The position numbers and the translations under genes were made by a program. Under the pieces are notes generated by a model that searched no databases, was not told where the DNA came from, and saw only the letters and a program-made list of their open reading frames with translations. This document shows, one piece after another, positions 10,122 to 19,247 of a stretch of DNA of 64,000 nt (positions are counted from its first letter, which is position 1; each line of letters starts with the position of its first letter). The stretch is from Salaquimonas pukyongi (GTDB lineage: Bacteria; Pseudomonadota; Alphaproteobacteria; Rhizobiales; Rhizobiaceae). Where the stretch lies: contig NZ_CP019044.1 of assembly GCF_001953055.1 (NCBI RefSeq), forward strand, positions 372,001 through 436,000, read 5' to 3'.

Positions 10122-12305
10122 AAGTGCAGGCGCCGGATAATTCAGCCCCGGCTGAACATCTGCCGGTCTTGCGCCAGGACCTGATCATCCTCGACGGTGG
10201 CGCGGCGCCGGACGGCCGCGCGACCTACCTTCTCTTCGATGCTTTGCGCAACCGGTATTTTCGCATCAGCGAACAGACGGTGGAAGTGTTAAGCCAATGG
10301 CGTGCGATCGCCCCGGCGTTGCTTGCAGCGAGATTGACCAACAGTCTCAATCGAAATGTCTCGCAGAACGAAGTGTCCATGACGGCCCGTTTTCTGATCA
10401 CCAACTGCCTGGTGGAGACCGGCGGTGAAGAAAGCTGGCAGGCGCTGTATGGCCAGTTCAAAGCCAGCCGCCAAAAGTTGTGGAAGAAGATCGTCCACAA
10501 CTACCTTTTCTTCCGCATTCCACTGGTCCGCCCGCAACGCTTTTTGAACACGGCATGGCCCCTTGTAGCGCCGCTTTTCACCCGGCAGGCTGCCATCACC
10601 TTTGTGGTGATCGCCGTCCTGTCGCTCTATCTCGTCTCCCGCCAGTGGGGGCGTTCGTTGCCACGTTTATGGGATTCCTTACGCTGGAAGGGCTGCTGGT
10701 TTACGGCATCAGCCTGGTGTTTATCAAAACCCTGCATGAGCTGGGCCACGCTTTCATGGCGAGAAAATACGCCGTTGATGTTCCGGTCATCGGGCTTGCC
10801 TTTCTCGTCCTGTTTCCAATCCTCTATACCGACACGACCGGCGCACATGCGCTCAAGTCTCGCCGCCAACGGCTCAACATCGATCTTGCCGGTGTTTACT
10901 CAGAACTGGCGCTCGCATCGGTTTGTACCTTGCTATGGGTGTTTCTGCCGGATGGACCGTTGCGCTCCATTGCCTTTTCCACTGCCACGCTTTCCTGGGT
11001 CACCAGCATAGCGGTCAACCTCAACCCTTTCATGCGCTTTGACGGGTACTACGTACTGTCGGATCTCACGGGAATTGAAAACCTGCAGCAGCGCGGCTTT
11101 GCACTGGCGCGCTGGCGGCTGCGTGAACTGCTGTTCGGCATCGGCGATCCGCCGCCTGAAACCATGCCGCCAAACCGGCGCAGGCTGGTGGTTCTCCATG
11201 CCTGGGGCACCTGGGTTTACCGGTTCTTCCTGTTTCTCGGTATTGCGCTGCTGGTCTACGGCTTTCTTGTAAAGCTGATAGGCATTGTCCTGTTCGTAGT
11301 TGAAATAGCCTGGTTCATCGCCTTGCCGGTTTGGCGCGAACTGGTCCAGTGGTGGCAGTTACGCGAGCGAATTGCCGCCTCGCGCCGGACGATTGTTACC
11401 CTTGGCGGACTGCTGATGCTTGTGGTGCTGGCTGTTTTTCCCTGGTCTCGCAATGTTGGCATTCCGGCGATCCTTCGTATGGAAGGGGCAACGTCACTCC
11501 ATGCACCGGTGCCTGCACGTCTTGCAGGTTTTGATGTGACAGAAGGCGAACCGGTGCAGCAGGGAGACATCCTCTTCCGGCTTGATTCACCAGGACTGGA
11601 GGACGAACTGCTTCGGGTTGAAGCCGAAATGCGGCTCGTTTCCACCCGCCTTGCCCGGCTGACTGCCGATGTCAGGGACCGCTCCCTGCGTGCCGTTCTG
11701 GAAACGAGGGCGGGCTATCTGAGGGAGGAGCGGTCAGGTTTGCTGCGCCAGAAAGCCGCACTGACAATCTTGGCCCCCATGATGGCAGGATTTCCAATCT
11801 CGATACCGCACTGGCGGCAGGCATGTGGCTCAATCCGCGGCACCGCCTCGCCGTTTTGCTGCCGCCCGTCCATGGTCAGCGCCTTGCCGGAATGGAAGAG
11901 CCTGTCCGTCTGGAGATCAGGGGCGTTGTCCACGAAGCAGGGTTTCACCGCATTGAAGAGGGGGCGGGCGGCAGGTTTCTGCCGGACAATCTGCAGCTTT
12001 CGCCGTTTCCCGTTGTCCTGCTGGAAAAGCAGTCTGTGTCGGCTGCCAGGTTGACCGAAGCAGTGCTTGCTGAAACCCAGGGTGGCACGGTGCCGGTTTA
12101 CCCGGACACTGCAGAAAGGGCGCTTGCACCCCGCGGGGCCTGGTTTCCGGTCCGGCTTTCTCCCGTCAACGGCACCTCACTGGAGCCCGTCTGGTATGCC
12201 CATCCCGTGCGCGGTCAGGTGGTTCTCAAAGCAACGCCCGAAAGCCTCGCGGTGCGCATGTTCAGGCGGGTGGCATCGGTGCTTATCCGGGAGGCCGGAT
12301 TCTGA
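10115..12305 (+). CDS. M50-type membrane metalloprotease fused to HlyD-like domain (two apparent frameshifts)
   Basis: Putative peptide zinc metalloprotease. As read, three frames cover it; adding one G at 10647-10651 (GGGGG) and one C at 11774-11778 (CCCCC) gives a single 730-residue protein, and 2,191+2 bp is divisible by three. Corrected order: residues 1-150, cytosolic, with a PqqD-like stretch (VLRQDLIIL ... YLLFDALRNRYFRI); transmembrane helices; the M50 zinc motif HELGH at about 208-212; the partner motif NPFMRFDG at about 304-311; further helices; a lipoyl/HlyD motif (VTEGEPVQQGDILFRLDSP); a coiled coil; then a second half-motif (APHDGRISNL) and a beta tail. All catalytic metal ligands expected for M50 are present. 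The ATG at 10115 overlaps the upstream stop. Known relatives include the YydH-type putative peptide metalloproteases; substrate unknown. Confidence 0.82.
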
Positions 12306-12311
12306 CTGGCC

Positions 12312-13142
12312 TCAGGCCTGTGCTGCAAACAAGGTCACCAGTTCCGCTGCAACCAGTGCCGCGATAACCTCCGGCCGCTTGTCGTTGACCTTGACCCCGC
12401 TTGCCTGCGCGCCGATCGGACAGACCAACTGACTGGCAAGCCCGGCATCATAGCCATTGTCGCCAAGCCAGCCGGAAAAAACAGAGCGCTTGGTTTTTGA
12501 CCCGATCATTCCGACATAGGCCGCATCGCCACGGCAAAGTGCCTCGGCTGAAATCAGGAAATCGAGATCGTGGGAATGCGTAAGCACGACAAACGCCGTG
12601 CCGGGGGAAGCTTCCCGCACCGCCTGTTCCGGCATGGCAAGACACCGGGTATCGACATTCCCTTGCAAGTCTTCCAGGGCTTCCGCACGCACATCCACCA
12701 ATTGAACGTCAAGGGGCAGCAGGGACAACGCCCTGACGAGCGCTGTTCCGGTATGGCCCGCACCATGAATCTGGACAGGATTTCGTCTGTTGCTGTCCTG
12801 CCTCGCCACCCGGGCCAGGGCATTTGAATCAAGCGGTTCGAAACGCAAGGTGACACGCCCGCCGCAACACTGGTTGATTTGTGGACCGAGCGGCACCTGG
12901 TGTTCCACGGGCCCTGCTTTTTCAGCTTCGAGCAGATCGCGCGCCTTGCCGGTGACCAGCCATTCAAGCTGTCCACCGCCAATCGTACCCAAAACAGCGC
13001 CTCGCGTTACCATCATCCAGGTTCCGGTGTTGCGCGGTGTCGAGCCTCTGGTGCCGGTAACCGAAACCAGGATCGCCGGTTCATCCCTTTCAAGCAGGGC
13101 GAGCGCCTGTTCTGCCAGCCTGTTTTGATGTTGATCCGTCAT
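12312..13142 (-). CDS. xdhC: XdhC/CoxI-type molybdenum hydroxylase maturation protein
   Basis: Accessory protein that in characterised relatives binds molybdopterin cofactor and promotes its sulfuration before insertion into xanthine-dehydrogenase-type enzymes. 276 residues. Seen: an N-terminal XdhC_CoxI region (SVTGTRGSTPRNTG, GTIGGGQLE, QCCGGRV) and a C-terminal Rossmann-like part (HGAGHTGTALV, GMIGSKTK). The start at 13142 was chosen for AAAGAG upstream and the usual N-terminus; an in-frame ATG at 13220 would add 26 residues. It converges on the M50 gene with a 6-bp gap. The coxSLM operon 1.6 kb away on the other strand is the obvious client (inference). Confidence 0.88.
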   Translation of the reverse strand: MTDQHQNRLAEQALALLERDEPAILVSVTGTRGSTPRNTGTWMMVTRGAVLGTIGGGQLEWLVTGKARDLLEAEKAGPVEHQVPLGPQINQCCGGRVTLRFEPLDSNALARVARQDSNRRNPVQIHGAGHTGTALVRALSLLPLDVQLVDVRAEALEDLQGNVDTRCLAMPEQAVREASPGTAFVVLTHSHDLDFLISAEALCRGDAAYVGMIGSKTKRSVFSGWLGDNGYDAGLASQLVCPIGAQASGVKVNDKRPEVIAALVAAELVTLFAAQA

Positions 13143-13293
13143 AGCGCCGTGCTCTTTGCAGTCCTGGACCAGAGCTTGGTTCCTGGAGCTGCAAACGGCA
13201 AGTGAAATTCGTGCCGGCATGTGGCCTGCCTTGCTCTTGCCGGACCGCTGCAATATGCCTCGAAAAGAACCGACTCAAACCGGACGGGAGTGA

Positions 13294-14541
13294 ATGCGGC
13301 GGGTTTCACATATTCTGACAGGTGCCCTTGCGGCGCTTCTTGTTGCCGCTCCTGTCGTGCTGGCTATGGACAAAGCCTCAATCGACCGCCAGTTCCGGCA
13401 ATGGCTGCAGAATGATCTGTGGCCGCAGGCGCGGTCGAATGGCATCTCGCCAGCAACGTTCAAGGCGGCCTTCAATGGGGTCACGCCCAATCTCAAACTG
13501 CCGGATCTGATCCTGCCCGGCAGCGGCAAGAAACTTGACCGAAAACAGTGGCAAGCCGAGTTTCGTGCGCCCTCGGCCTATTTCGCTGAGAACATCATCG
13601 GAGCCGTCGCATCCGGCGGCAGCAAGCTGTTGGCCCGCCACGCGGCATTGTTGGCAAGATTGGAGGGCCAAACCGGAGTGCCGGGGCGCATCGTAGTGGC
13701 AATCTGGGGCCGGGAATCAGCCTTCGGCAAGGCAAAAATCCCCTACAATGCCTTCGAGGTTCTGGGCACAAAGGCGTTTATGGCAACGCGCAAGGACTAT
13801 TTCAGAGCCGAAGTGCTCGCTGCCCTTGAAATGGTTGAGCGCCGCGGAGCTCCGGCGCGCGGCCTTAAAGGTTCCTGGGCTGGTGCTCTCGGCCAACCGC
13901 AATTCATGCCGTCCTCCTTTCTTGCCCATGCCCGCGACGGAGACGGCGATGGCAAGGCCGATATCTGGAATTCGGTAAACGATACGCTTTCCTCCATTGC
14001 CGGCTATCTTTCCGACAAGGGTTGGGTAAGAGGCCGCGACTGGGGATTTGAGGTAACCGTTCCGCAATCGGTCTCTTGTGCCCTGGAAGGTCCTGACCAG
14101 GGCCGCAAGATTGCCGATTGGGCCAGGCTTGGCATCCGCCGGGCCAATGGCAAACCGTTTCCCGCCCATGAAGCAAAACAGCAAGGCTACCTGATGATGC
14201 CCGCCGGGCGTTATGGCCCTGCCTTCATCGTCACGCCGAACTTCTACGTACTCAAGGAGTATAATGAGTCCGATCTCTACGCCCTGTTTGTCGGACATGC
14301 CGGGGATCGCATGCAATATGGTTCCCCGCCCTTCCAGGCCGGTTGGCAGCAGGTGGACGATCTGTTGCGTTCTGACATTGCCGCCATGCAGCGCGGCTTG
14401 GAGAAGCTCGGTTATGACGTTGGCGGCGCGGACGGCCTGCCGGGTTTCAGGACCCGGCGTTCGATTGGCGGCTGGCAGGCCAAACAGGGCATGACACCAA
14501 CCTGCTTTCCCAGCAGGAAGCTGGTGAACCGCCTCGGCTGA
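13294..14541 (+). CDS. Lytic murein transglycosylase, MltB family, with C-terminal peptidoglycan-binding domain
   Basis: Cleaves the MurNAc-GlcNAc bond of peptidoglycan, forming 1,6-anhydro products, in the periplasm. 415 residues. Seen: signal peptide (residues 1-24, ending VVLAMD); an SLT_2/MltB domain with the catalytic-glutamate motif WGRESAFG (Glu141); the family signature [16 protein letters not shown]; a [11 protein letters not shown] loop; and a C-terminal helical peptidoglycan-binding domain ([20 protein letters not shown]). Length fits MltB proteins that carry this extra domain. It is divergent from xdhC across about 150 bp. No lipobox is visible, so it is probably soluble rather than lipid-anchored. 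Confidence 0.9.
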   Translation: MRRVSHILTGALAALLVAAPVVLAMDKASIDRQFRQWLQNDLWPQARSNGISPATFKAAFNGVTPNLKLPDLILPGSGKKLDRKQWQAEFRAPSAYFAENIIGAVASGGSKLLARHAALLARLEGQTGVPGRIVVAIWGRESAFGKAKIPYNAFEVLGTKAFMATRKDYFRAEVLAALEMVERRGAPARGLKGSWAGALGQPQFMPSSFLAHARDGDGDGKADIWNSVNDTLSSIAGYLSDKGWVRGRDWGFEVTVPQSVSCALEGPDQGRKIADWARLGIRRANGKPFPAHEAKQQGYLMMPAGRYGPAFIVTPNFYVLKEYNESDLYALFVGHAGDRMQYGSPPFQAGWQQVDDLLRSDIAAMQRGLEKLGYDVGGADGLPGFRTRRSIGGWQAKQGMTPTCFPSRKLVNRLG

Positions 14542-14737
14542 CTGCTTCGAGTGGCCGTCAGACTTGGCGATTACGGCTGCTTTCGGGATTTTTCGAAGAA
14601 TCTCCCCAACACCCCTTGCCGACACCTTCGGCCTGCGCCACACTGATTTACAGGGAGGATCGGTCGTTACCGGCCACGGCTATCCGGCCAGAATGCGGTT
14701 CTCCGGCTATTCTGCTGTATTTGTGTGGAGGATTTTC

Positions 14738-15229
14738 ATGTCAACAGTAAGCATGACGGTCAATGGCAAAGCCGTTGAGCGTGAGGTGGAGGACAGGACG
14801 CTTCTGGTCGATTTCCTCCGCGAACACCTTAACCTGACAGGAACCCATGTCGGCTGCGATACCTCGCAGTGTGGCGCCTGTGTCGTGCATGTCGATGGCA
14901 AGGCGGTCAAGGCCTGCACCATGCTGGCTGCCCAGGCATCCGGCGGCGAGGTAACGACGATCGAGGGGCTGGCCGCCCAGGGTCCGGGGGGCGACAAGCT
15001 CCATCCCATGCAGCAGGCTTTCAAGGAAAACCACGGTCTGCAATGCGGCTTCTGCACACCGGGCATGATCATGACAGCGGTCGACATGGTTAACCGCCAC
15101 AAGGCCAATGGTGGCGGCAAGCTTTCGGAAGACAAGATCCGTGCGGAACTGGAAGGCAATATCTGCCGCTGCACCGGGTATCATAACATTGTCCGCTCCA
15201 TCGAGGCAGGCGCCAAGGGCATGCGATAG
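14738..15229 (+). CDS. coxS: CO/xanthine dehydrogenase-family small subunit, [2Fe-2S] protein
   Basis: Iron-sulfur electron-transfer subunit of a molybdenum hydroxylase, 163 residues. Seen: the plant-ferredoxin cluster motif [15 protein letters not shown] followed by C (first cluster), and the C-terminal second-cluster motifs CGFCTPGM and ICRCTGY. The ATG at 14738 has GGAGGA 7 nt upstream, deciding the start although the frame is open further upstream. It is the first gene of an S-L-M operon, the order typical of form II (CODH-like) enzymes. The 196 bp before it hold no gene I can support. Confidence 0.93.
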   Translation: MSTVSMTVNGKAVEREVEDRTLLVDFLREHLNLTGTHVGCDTSQCGACVVHVDGKAVKACTMLAAQASGGEVTTIEGLAAQGPGGDKLHPMQQAFKENHGLQCGFCTPGMIMTAVDMVNRHKANGGGKLSEDKIRAELEGNICRCTGYHNIVRSIEAGAKGMR

Positions 15230-15230
15230 G

Positions 15231-15351
15231 GCTGCCCGGTAAATTGCGGGCAGCGAACAGACGATCAGCAATACCATCGGAAAGGACAGGCGAACCGGCA
15301 GCAAGAAGGGACAAATGAAAGGTCAGTGAGACCTTCCTGTCTGCTACCGGC
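15231..15351 (+). other. Structured intergenic segment between coxS and coxL
   Basis: Directly after the coxS stop is a perfect 8-bp hairpin (GCTGCCCG at 15231-15238, CGGGCAGC at 15247-15254) without a following T run, so a terminator is unlikely. At about 15294-15351 a second, longer imperfect stem can form (CCGGCAGCA near 15295 with TGCTACCGG near 15342) enclosing AAGGTC/GACCTT at about 15319-15335. A ribosome site (AAGGAGGAG) follows before coxL. Possible role: mRNA processing or differential expression of subunits; this is inference. Confidence 0.45.
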
Positions 15352-15389
15352 TATTTGCTGTCACTTTCCGGCCAAGGAGGAGAAATCTA

Positions 15390-17729
15390 ATGGGAGTTGA
15401 AGGCATTGGCGCCAGGGTACTTCGCAAGGAAGACCAGCGCTTTATCACCGGCAAGGGCAAATACACCGACGATTTCAAAATGGCAGGCATGCATTATGCC
15501 GCCTTCGTCCGCTCGCCGCACGCACATGCGAAGATCAAGAAGATCGGCAAGGCCAAGGCCGAGAAGATGCCTGGCGTTGTTGGCGTTCTCGATGGCAAGC
15601 AGCTAACGGGCGACGGCATCGGCAACATCATTTGTGGCTGGATGATCCACTCCAAGGACGGTTCGCCGATGAACATGGGCGCCTGGTCGGCGCTGGCTAC
15701 CGAGTTCGTTCGCTATGTGGGGGATGCGGTGGCCGTGGTGGTCGCCGATACGCTCGAAAACGCCAAGGCGGCCGCTGAAGCGGTGGATGTTTCCTACCAG
15801 GTGCTGCCCCATGTGATCGAGGCGCCGGAAGCGCTCAAGAAAGGTGCGCCGCAGCTTCATCCCGAAGCCAAGAACAATCTTATCTACGACTGGGAAATCG
15901 GCGAGAAGGATGCAACCGACAAGGCGATTTCCGGCGCGGCCCACGTCACCGAGATGGAAATCGTCAACAACAGGCTGGTTCCAAATGCCATGGAACCGCG
16001 TGCTGCCCTTGCCCATTACGATGCGGCGGACGACCACTTCACCTTGTACACCACCAGTCAGAACCCGCACGTTGCCAGGTTGGTCCTGTCAGCTTTCTAT
16101 CAGGTTGCACCCGAGCACAAGCTGCGGGTGATTGCGCCTGATGTGGGCGGCGGTTTCGGCTCAAAAATCTACATCTATCCGGAAGAGATCGTGTGCCTGT
16201 GGGCTTCCAAACGCACCGGCGTTCCGGTGAAATGGACCGGCGACCGCACCGAGAGCTTTCTCACCGACGCCCATGGCCGCGACCACGTGACCAAGGCGCG
16301 CATGGGTTTCGACAAGAATGGCAAGATCGTCGGTTTCTCCGTCGATACCATCGCCAATCTGGGCGCCTATATGTCGCTGTTTTCCTCTTCGGTGCCGACA
16401 TATCTGTATGCGACCCTGCTGTCGGGCCAGTACAACATCGCCAACATCCACTGCAATGTGCGCACGGTCTATACCAACACCGCGCCGGTGGATGCCTATC
16501 GCGGCGCCGGACGCCCCGAGGCGACCTTTGTGGTCGAGCGGATGATGGAAACGGCCGCCCGCGAAATGGGCATGGATCCTGCGGATCTGCGGCGCAAGAA
16601 CTTTGTCGGGGAGTTCCCCCATCAGACCCCGGTCATTATGTGCTATGACGCCGGAGACTATAATGCCACGCTTGATGCGGCGCTGAAGGCTGCCAATTAT
16701 GACGGCTTTGCCAGGCGCAAATCGGCAGCCGCCAAGAAAGGCAAGCTGCGCGGCATCGGTCTTTCCTGTTACATCGAGGCATGCGGCATTGCGCCATCGG
16801 CCGCTGTCGGCTCGCTGGGTGCCGGCGTCGGCTTATGGGAATCGGCGGAAGTGCGCGTTAATCCGGTCGGCACGGTCGAAATCCTCACCGGCTCACACAG
16901 CCATGGCCAGGGCCACGAGACGACCTTTACCCAACTGGTGTCCGAACGCTTTGGCTTGCCTACCGACAATGTGCAGATCATCCATGGCGATACCGACAAG
17001 GTTCAGTTCGGCATGGGTACATATGGTTCGCGTTCAGGTGCTGTCGGCATGTCCGCGATCGTCAAGGCACTCGACAAGGTGGAAGGCAAGGCGAAGAAGA
17101 TCGCCGCCCATCTGCTGGAAGCCGATGAGGGCGACATTGTCATCGAAAACGGTGAAGTAAAGGTCGCCGGAACCGACAAGAAGCTCGGCTGGCACGAAGT
17201 CTGTCTCGCCGCCTATACCGGCCACAACCTGCCAGAAGGCATGGAGCCGGGCCTGAAGGAAGGGGCGTTTTACGATCCCACCAACTTCACCTTCCCGGCG
17301 GGCACGTATGTTTGCGAGGTGGAAGTCGACCCCGAAACCGGCAAGACGGAAATTGTCCAGTTCGTGGCGGCTGACGATTTCGGCACGATCATCAACCCGA
17401 TGATTGTCGAAGGTCAGGTCCATGGCGGCATCACTCAGGGCGTTGGTCAGGCGCTGTTGGAAAGCGCGGTCTATGACGACAACGGTCAGTTGCTGACCGC
17501 TAGCTACATGGACTATGCCATGCCGCGTGCTGACGATGTGCCCAGTTACAAGCTCTCGACGCATGAAACCGTGTGTCCGGGCAACCCGCTCGGCATGAAG
17601 GGGTGCGGCGAAGCCGGCGCCATCGGCTCGCCGCCGGCTTTGATCAATGCAATCACCGATGCCATCGGTAACAACAATCTCGCCATGCCCGCCACACCGG
17701 CACGGGTATGGGCAGCCATCAACGGTTAA
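15390..17729 (+). CDS. coxL: Form II (CODH-like) molybdenum hydroxylase large subunit
   Basis: Molybdopterin-binding catalytic subunit, 779 residues, the usual family length. Seen: N-terminal a/b hammerhead domain (LRKEDQRFITGKGKYTDDF) and the Mo-binding domains with motif VGGGFGSK and the active-site loop AYRGAGR at residues 369-375. That loop marks form II enzymes; true form I CO dehydrogenases have AYXCSFR with the Cu-binding cysteine, which is absent. The C-terminal GCGEAGAIGSPPA contains the conserved glutamate of the family. An AAGGAGGAG ribosome site precedes the ATG. Substrate cannot be read from sequence: CO, an aldehyde or an N-heterocycle are possible. No coxD/E/F/G maturation genes are in the window; only xdhC is. 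Confidence 0.92.
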   Translation: MGVEGIGARVLRKEDQRFITGKGKYTDDFKMAGMHYAAFVRSPHAHAKIKKIGKAKAEKMPGVVGVLDGKQLTGDGIGNIICGWMIHSKDGSPMNMGAWSALATEFVRYVGDAVAVVVADTLENAKAAAEAVDVSYQVLPHVIEAPEALKKGAPQLHPEAKNNLIYDWEIGEKDATDKAISGAAHVTEMEIVNNRLVPNAMEPRAALAHYDAADDHFTLYTTSQNPHVARLVLSAFYQVAPEHKLRVIAPDVGGGFGSKIYIYPEEIVCLWASKRTGVPVKWTGDRTESFLTDAHGRDHVTKARMGFDKNGKIVGFSVDTIANLGAYMSLFSSSVPTYLYATLLSGQYNIANIHCNVRTVYTNTAPVDAYRGAGRPEATFVVERMMETAAREMGMDPADLRRKNFVGEFPHQTPVIMCYDAGDYNATLDAALKAANYDGFARRKSAAAKKGKLRGIGLSCYIEACGIAPSAAVGSLGAGVGLWESAEVRVNPVGTVEILTGSHSHGQGHETTFTQLVSERFGLPTDNVQIIHGDTDKVQFGMGTYGSRSGAVGMSAIVKALDKVEGKAKKIAAHLLEADEGDIVIENGEVKVAGTDKKLGWHEVCLAAYTGHNLPEGMEPGLKEGAFYDPTNFTFPAGTYVCEVEVDPETGKTEIVQFVAADDFGTIINPMIVEGQVHGGITQGVGQALLESAVYDDNGQLLTASYMDYAMPRADDVPSYKLSTHETVCPGNPLGMKGCGEAGAIGSPPALINAITDAIGNNNLAMPATPARVWAAING

Positions 17730-17745
17730 GGGAGGCGAATCAGAA

Positions 17746-18546
17746 ATGTATGCTACCAACTATCATCGCGCTTCCTCGCTGAAGGATGCACAATCGCTGT
17801 TCAAAAAGGCCGGCGACGGCCAGTTCATGTCCGGCGGGCAGACCCTGCTGCCGACCATGAAGCAGAGGCTGGCAGCCCCCAGCGACGTGATCGATCTGCG
17901 TCATGTCAAGGAGCTCAAGGGGATCAAGGTCTCCGGCAAGAAGGTGACCATCGGCGCGGCCACGACCCATGCCGAGGTTTCAACCAATGCCAAGCTGGCC
18001 AAGGCCTGCCCGGCGATCTGTTCGCTGGCTTCGCATATCGGCGACCCCGCCGTGCGCCACATGGGCACTCTGGGCGGATCGATTGCAAACAACGATCCGG
18101 CTGCCGACTATCCCGCCGCCATGATGGCGCTTGGCGCCACCATTTACACCAACAAGCGCCAGGTTACCGCAGACAAGTTCTTCAAGGGCATGTTCGAGAC
18201 GGCGCTGAAGGATGGCGAAATCATCACGGCAGTGGAGTTCTCCGCACCGAAAAAGGCGGCCTACAGCAAATATCCCAACCCGGCTTCGCGCTATGCCATG
18301 TGTGGTGTTTTCGTTGCCGATCACGGCAAGGGAGATGTTCGCGTGGCGGTCACTGGCGCGGGCAATGATGGCGTCTTCCGCCACAAGGGAATGGAAAAGG
18401 CACTGGCCGCGGACTGGTCGCCGGAAGCGGTCGCCAGCGCCAAGGTGGATGAAGACGGCATGCTGTCCGACATCCACGGCAATGAGGCCTATCGTGCCAA
18501 CCTGGTGCGGGTCATGGCCAAGCGGGCAGTGGCTGCAGCGGGCTGA
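17746..18546 (+). CDS. coxM: Molybdenum hydroxylase FAD-binding medium subunit
   Basis: FAD subunit passing electrons from the [2Fe-2S] clusters to the quinone pool or another acceptor. 266 residues. Seen: FAD_binding_5 motifs (AGDGQFMSGGQTLLPTMK, near residues 22-40) and the second flavin loop (HMGTLGGSIANNDPAADYP at about 105-123), then a CO dehydrogenase flavoprotein C-terminal domain. It follows coxL by 16 bp with GGAGG upstream, so one operon. A bidirectional hairpin terminator follows the stop. Confidence 0.93.
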   Translation: MYATNYHRASSLKDAQSLFKKAGDGQFMSGGQTLLPTMKQRLAAPSDVIDLRHVKELKGIKVSGKKVTIGAATTHAEVSTNAKLAKACPAICSLASHIGDPAVRHMGTLGGSIANNDPAADYPAAMMALGATIYTNKRQVTADKFFKGMFETALKDGEIITAVEFSAPKKAAYSKYPNPASRYAMCGVFVADHGKGDVRVAVTGAGNDGVFRHKGMEKALAADWSPEAVASAKVDEDGMLSDIHGNEAYRANLVRVMAKRAVAAAG

Positions 18547-18569
18547 CACCGAAGGGCACCGGAAAATTG

Positions 18570-18601
18570 AAAAGGCCGGTGGAATGTTCCGCCGGCCTTT
18601 T
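18570..18601 (+). terminator. Bidirectional rho-independent terminator between coxM and copper chaperone gene
   Basis: A 14-bp stem (18571-18584 with 18587-18600; one G-T wobble) with a 2-nt loop, rich in GGCCGG/CCGGCC. On the plus strand it is followed by TTTTGCTTTTTG and on the minus strand by TTTTCAATTTT, so it can end both converging transcripts. Confidence 0.85.
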
Positions 18602-18645
18602 GCTTTTTGAGTGAAGGCTTGCTGCAGGGAACTGCCCAAACGCGT

Positions 18646-19140
18646 TCAGTTGGAATGGTCCATCTTGCTGTGATCCAAGCCACCGGGTTTCACGACTTCG
18701 ACGTTGAATTCGACTTCAATCTTGCCTGCCTTCTCGAAATTGAGCGTTACCTTGCGTTTTTCACCTTCCTTGAGCTGTTCGCCGAGCTTCATGAACATCA
18801 CGTGATAGCCGCCCGGCTTGAGAATGACTTCGCCGCCGGCGGGGATTTCCAGCCCGCCTTCGACTTCACGCATCTTCATGATGTCATTTTCCATCTTCAT
18901 TTGATGAATTTCGGTCTTGCCGGCAAACTCTGCCGAACCACCGATCAGCCGGTCGGCTTCTGTGCCGGTGTTCCGGATCACGAGGTAGCCGCCGGAAACA
19001 GGTGCGCCCGGCATGGTGGCACGGGCATGGGGATGATCGATTTCAAGAGGCCCAAGCTTGTATTCATCGGCGAAGGCGGAAACAGCCAGCAGCATGGTGA
19101 TGGCGATGGTCGCGAGAATTTCCTGAGTAACGTGTTTCAT
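18646..19140 (-). CDS. Periplasmic copper chaperone, PCu(A)C family
   Basis: Exported Cu(I) carrier that in relatives delivers copper to the Cu(A) or Cu(B) site of cytochrome oxidase. 164 residues. Seen: signal peptide (residues 1-24, ending SAFADE) and the family metal-binding pattern, with HPHARATMPGAPVSGGYL, then HQMKMENDIMKMREVEGG and HVMFM, giving the usual His/Met ligands. Start at 19140 follows an AGGGAATC stretch; an upstream in-frame ATG is less likely because it would bury the signal peptide. The tail ends in HSKMDHSN, which could add metal ligands. A DUF2946-like gene lies 107 bp upstream on the same strand. Confidence 0.9.
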   Translation of the reverse strand: MKHVTQEILATIAITMLLAVSAFADEYKLGPLEIDHPHARATMPGAPVSGGYLVIRNTGTEADRLIGGSAEFAGKTEIHQMKMENDIMKMREVEGGLEIPAGGEVILKPGGYHVMFMKLGEQLKEGEKRKVTLNFEKAGKIEVEFNVEVVKPGGLDHSKMDHSN

Positions 19141-19247
19141 TGTCTGATTCCCTTGCGTTGCAGATTCATCTCTGCCGCATTGCATTCATTCCGGTCACTC
19201 GCCGGATTTGTTGCATCGGCGTTTTTCCGGTCGGATATCTGAGGTGA

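Noticed and set aside
15390-17729. True form I CO dehydrogenase
   Set aside because: The active-site loop is AYRGAGR, lacking the copper-ligating cysteine of AYXCSFR.
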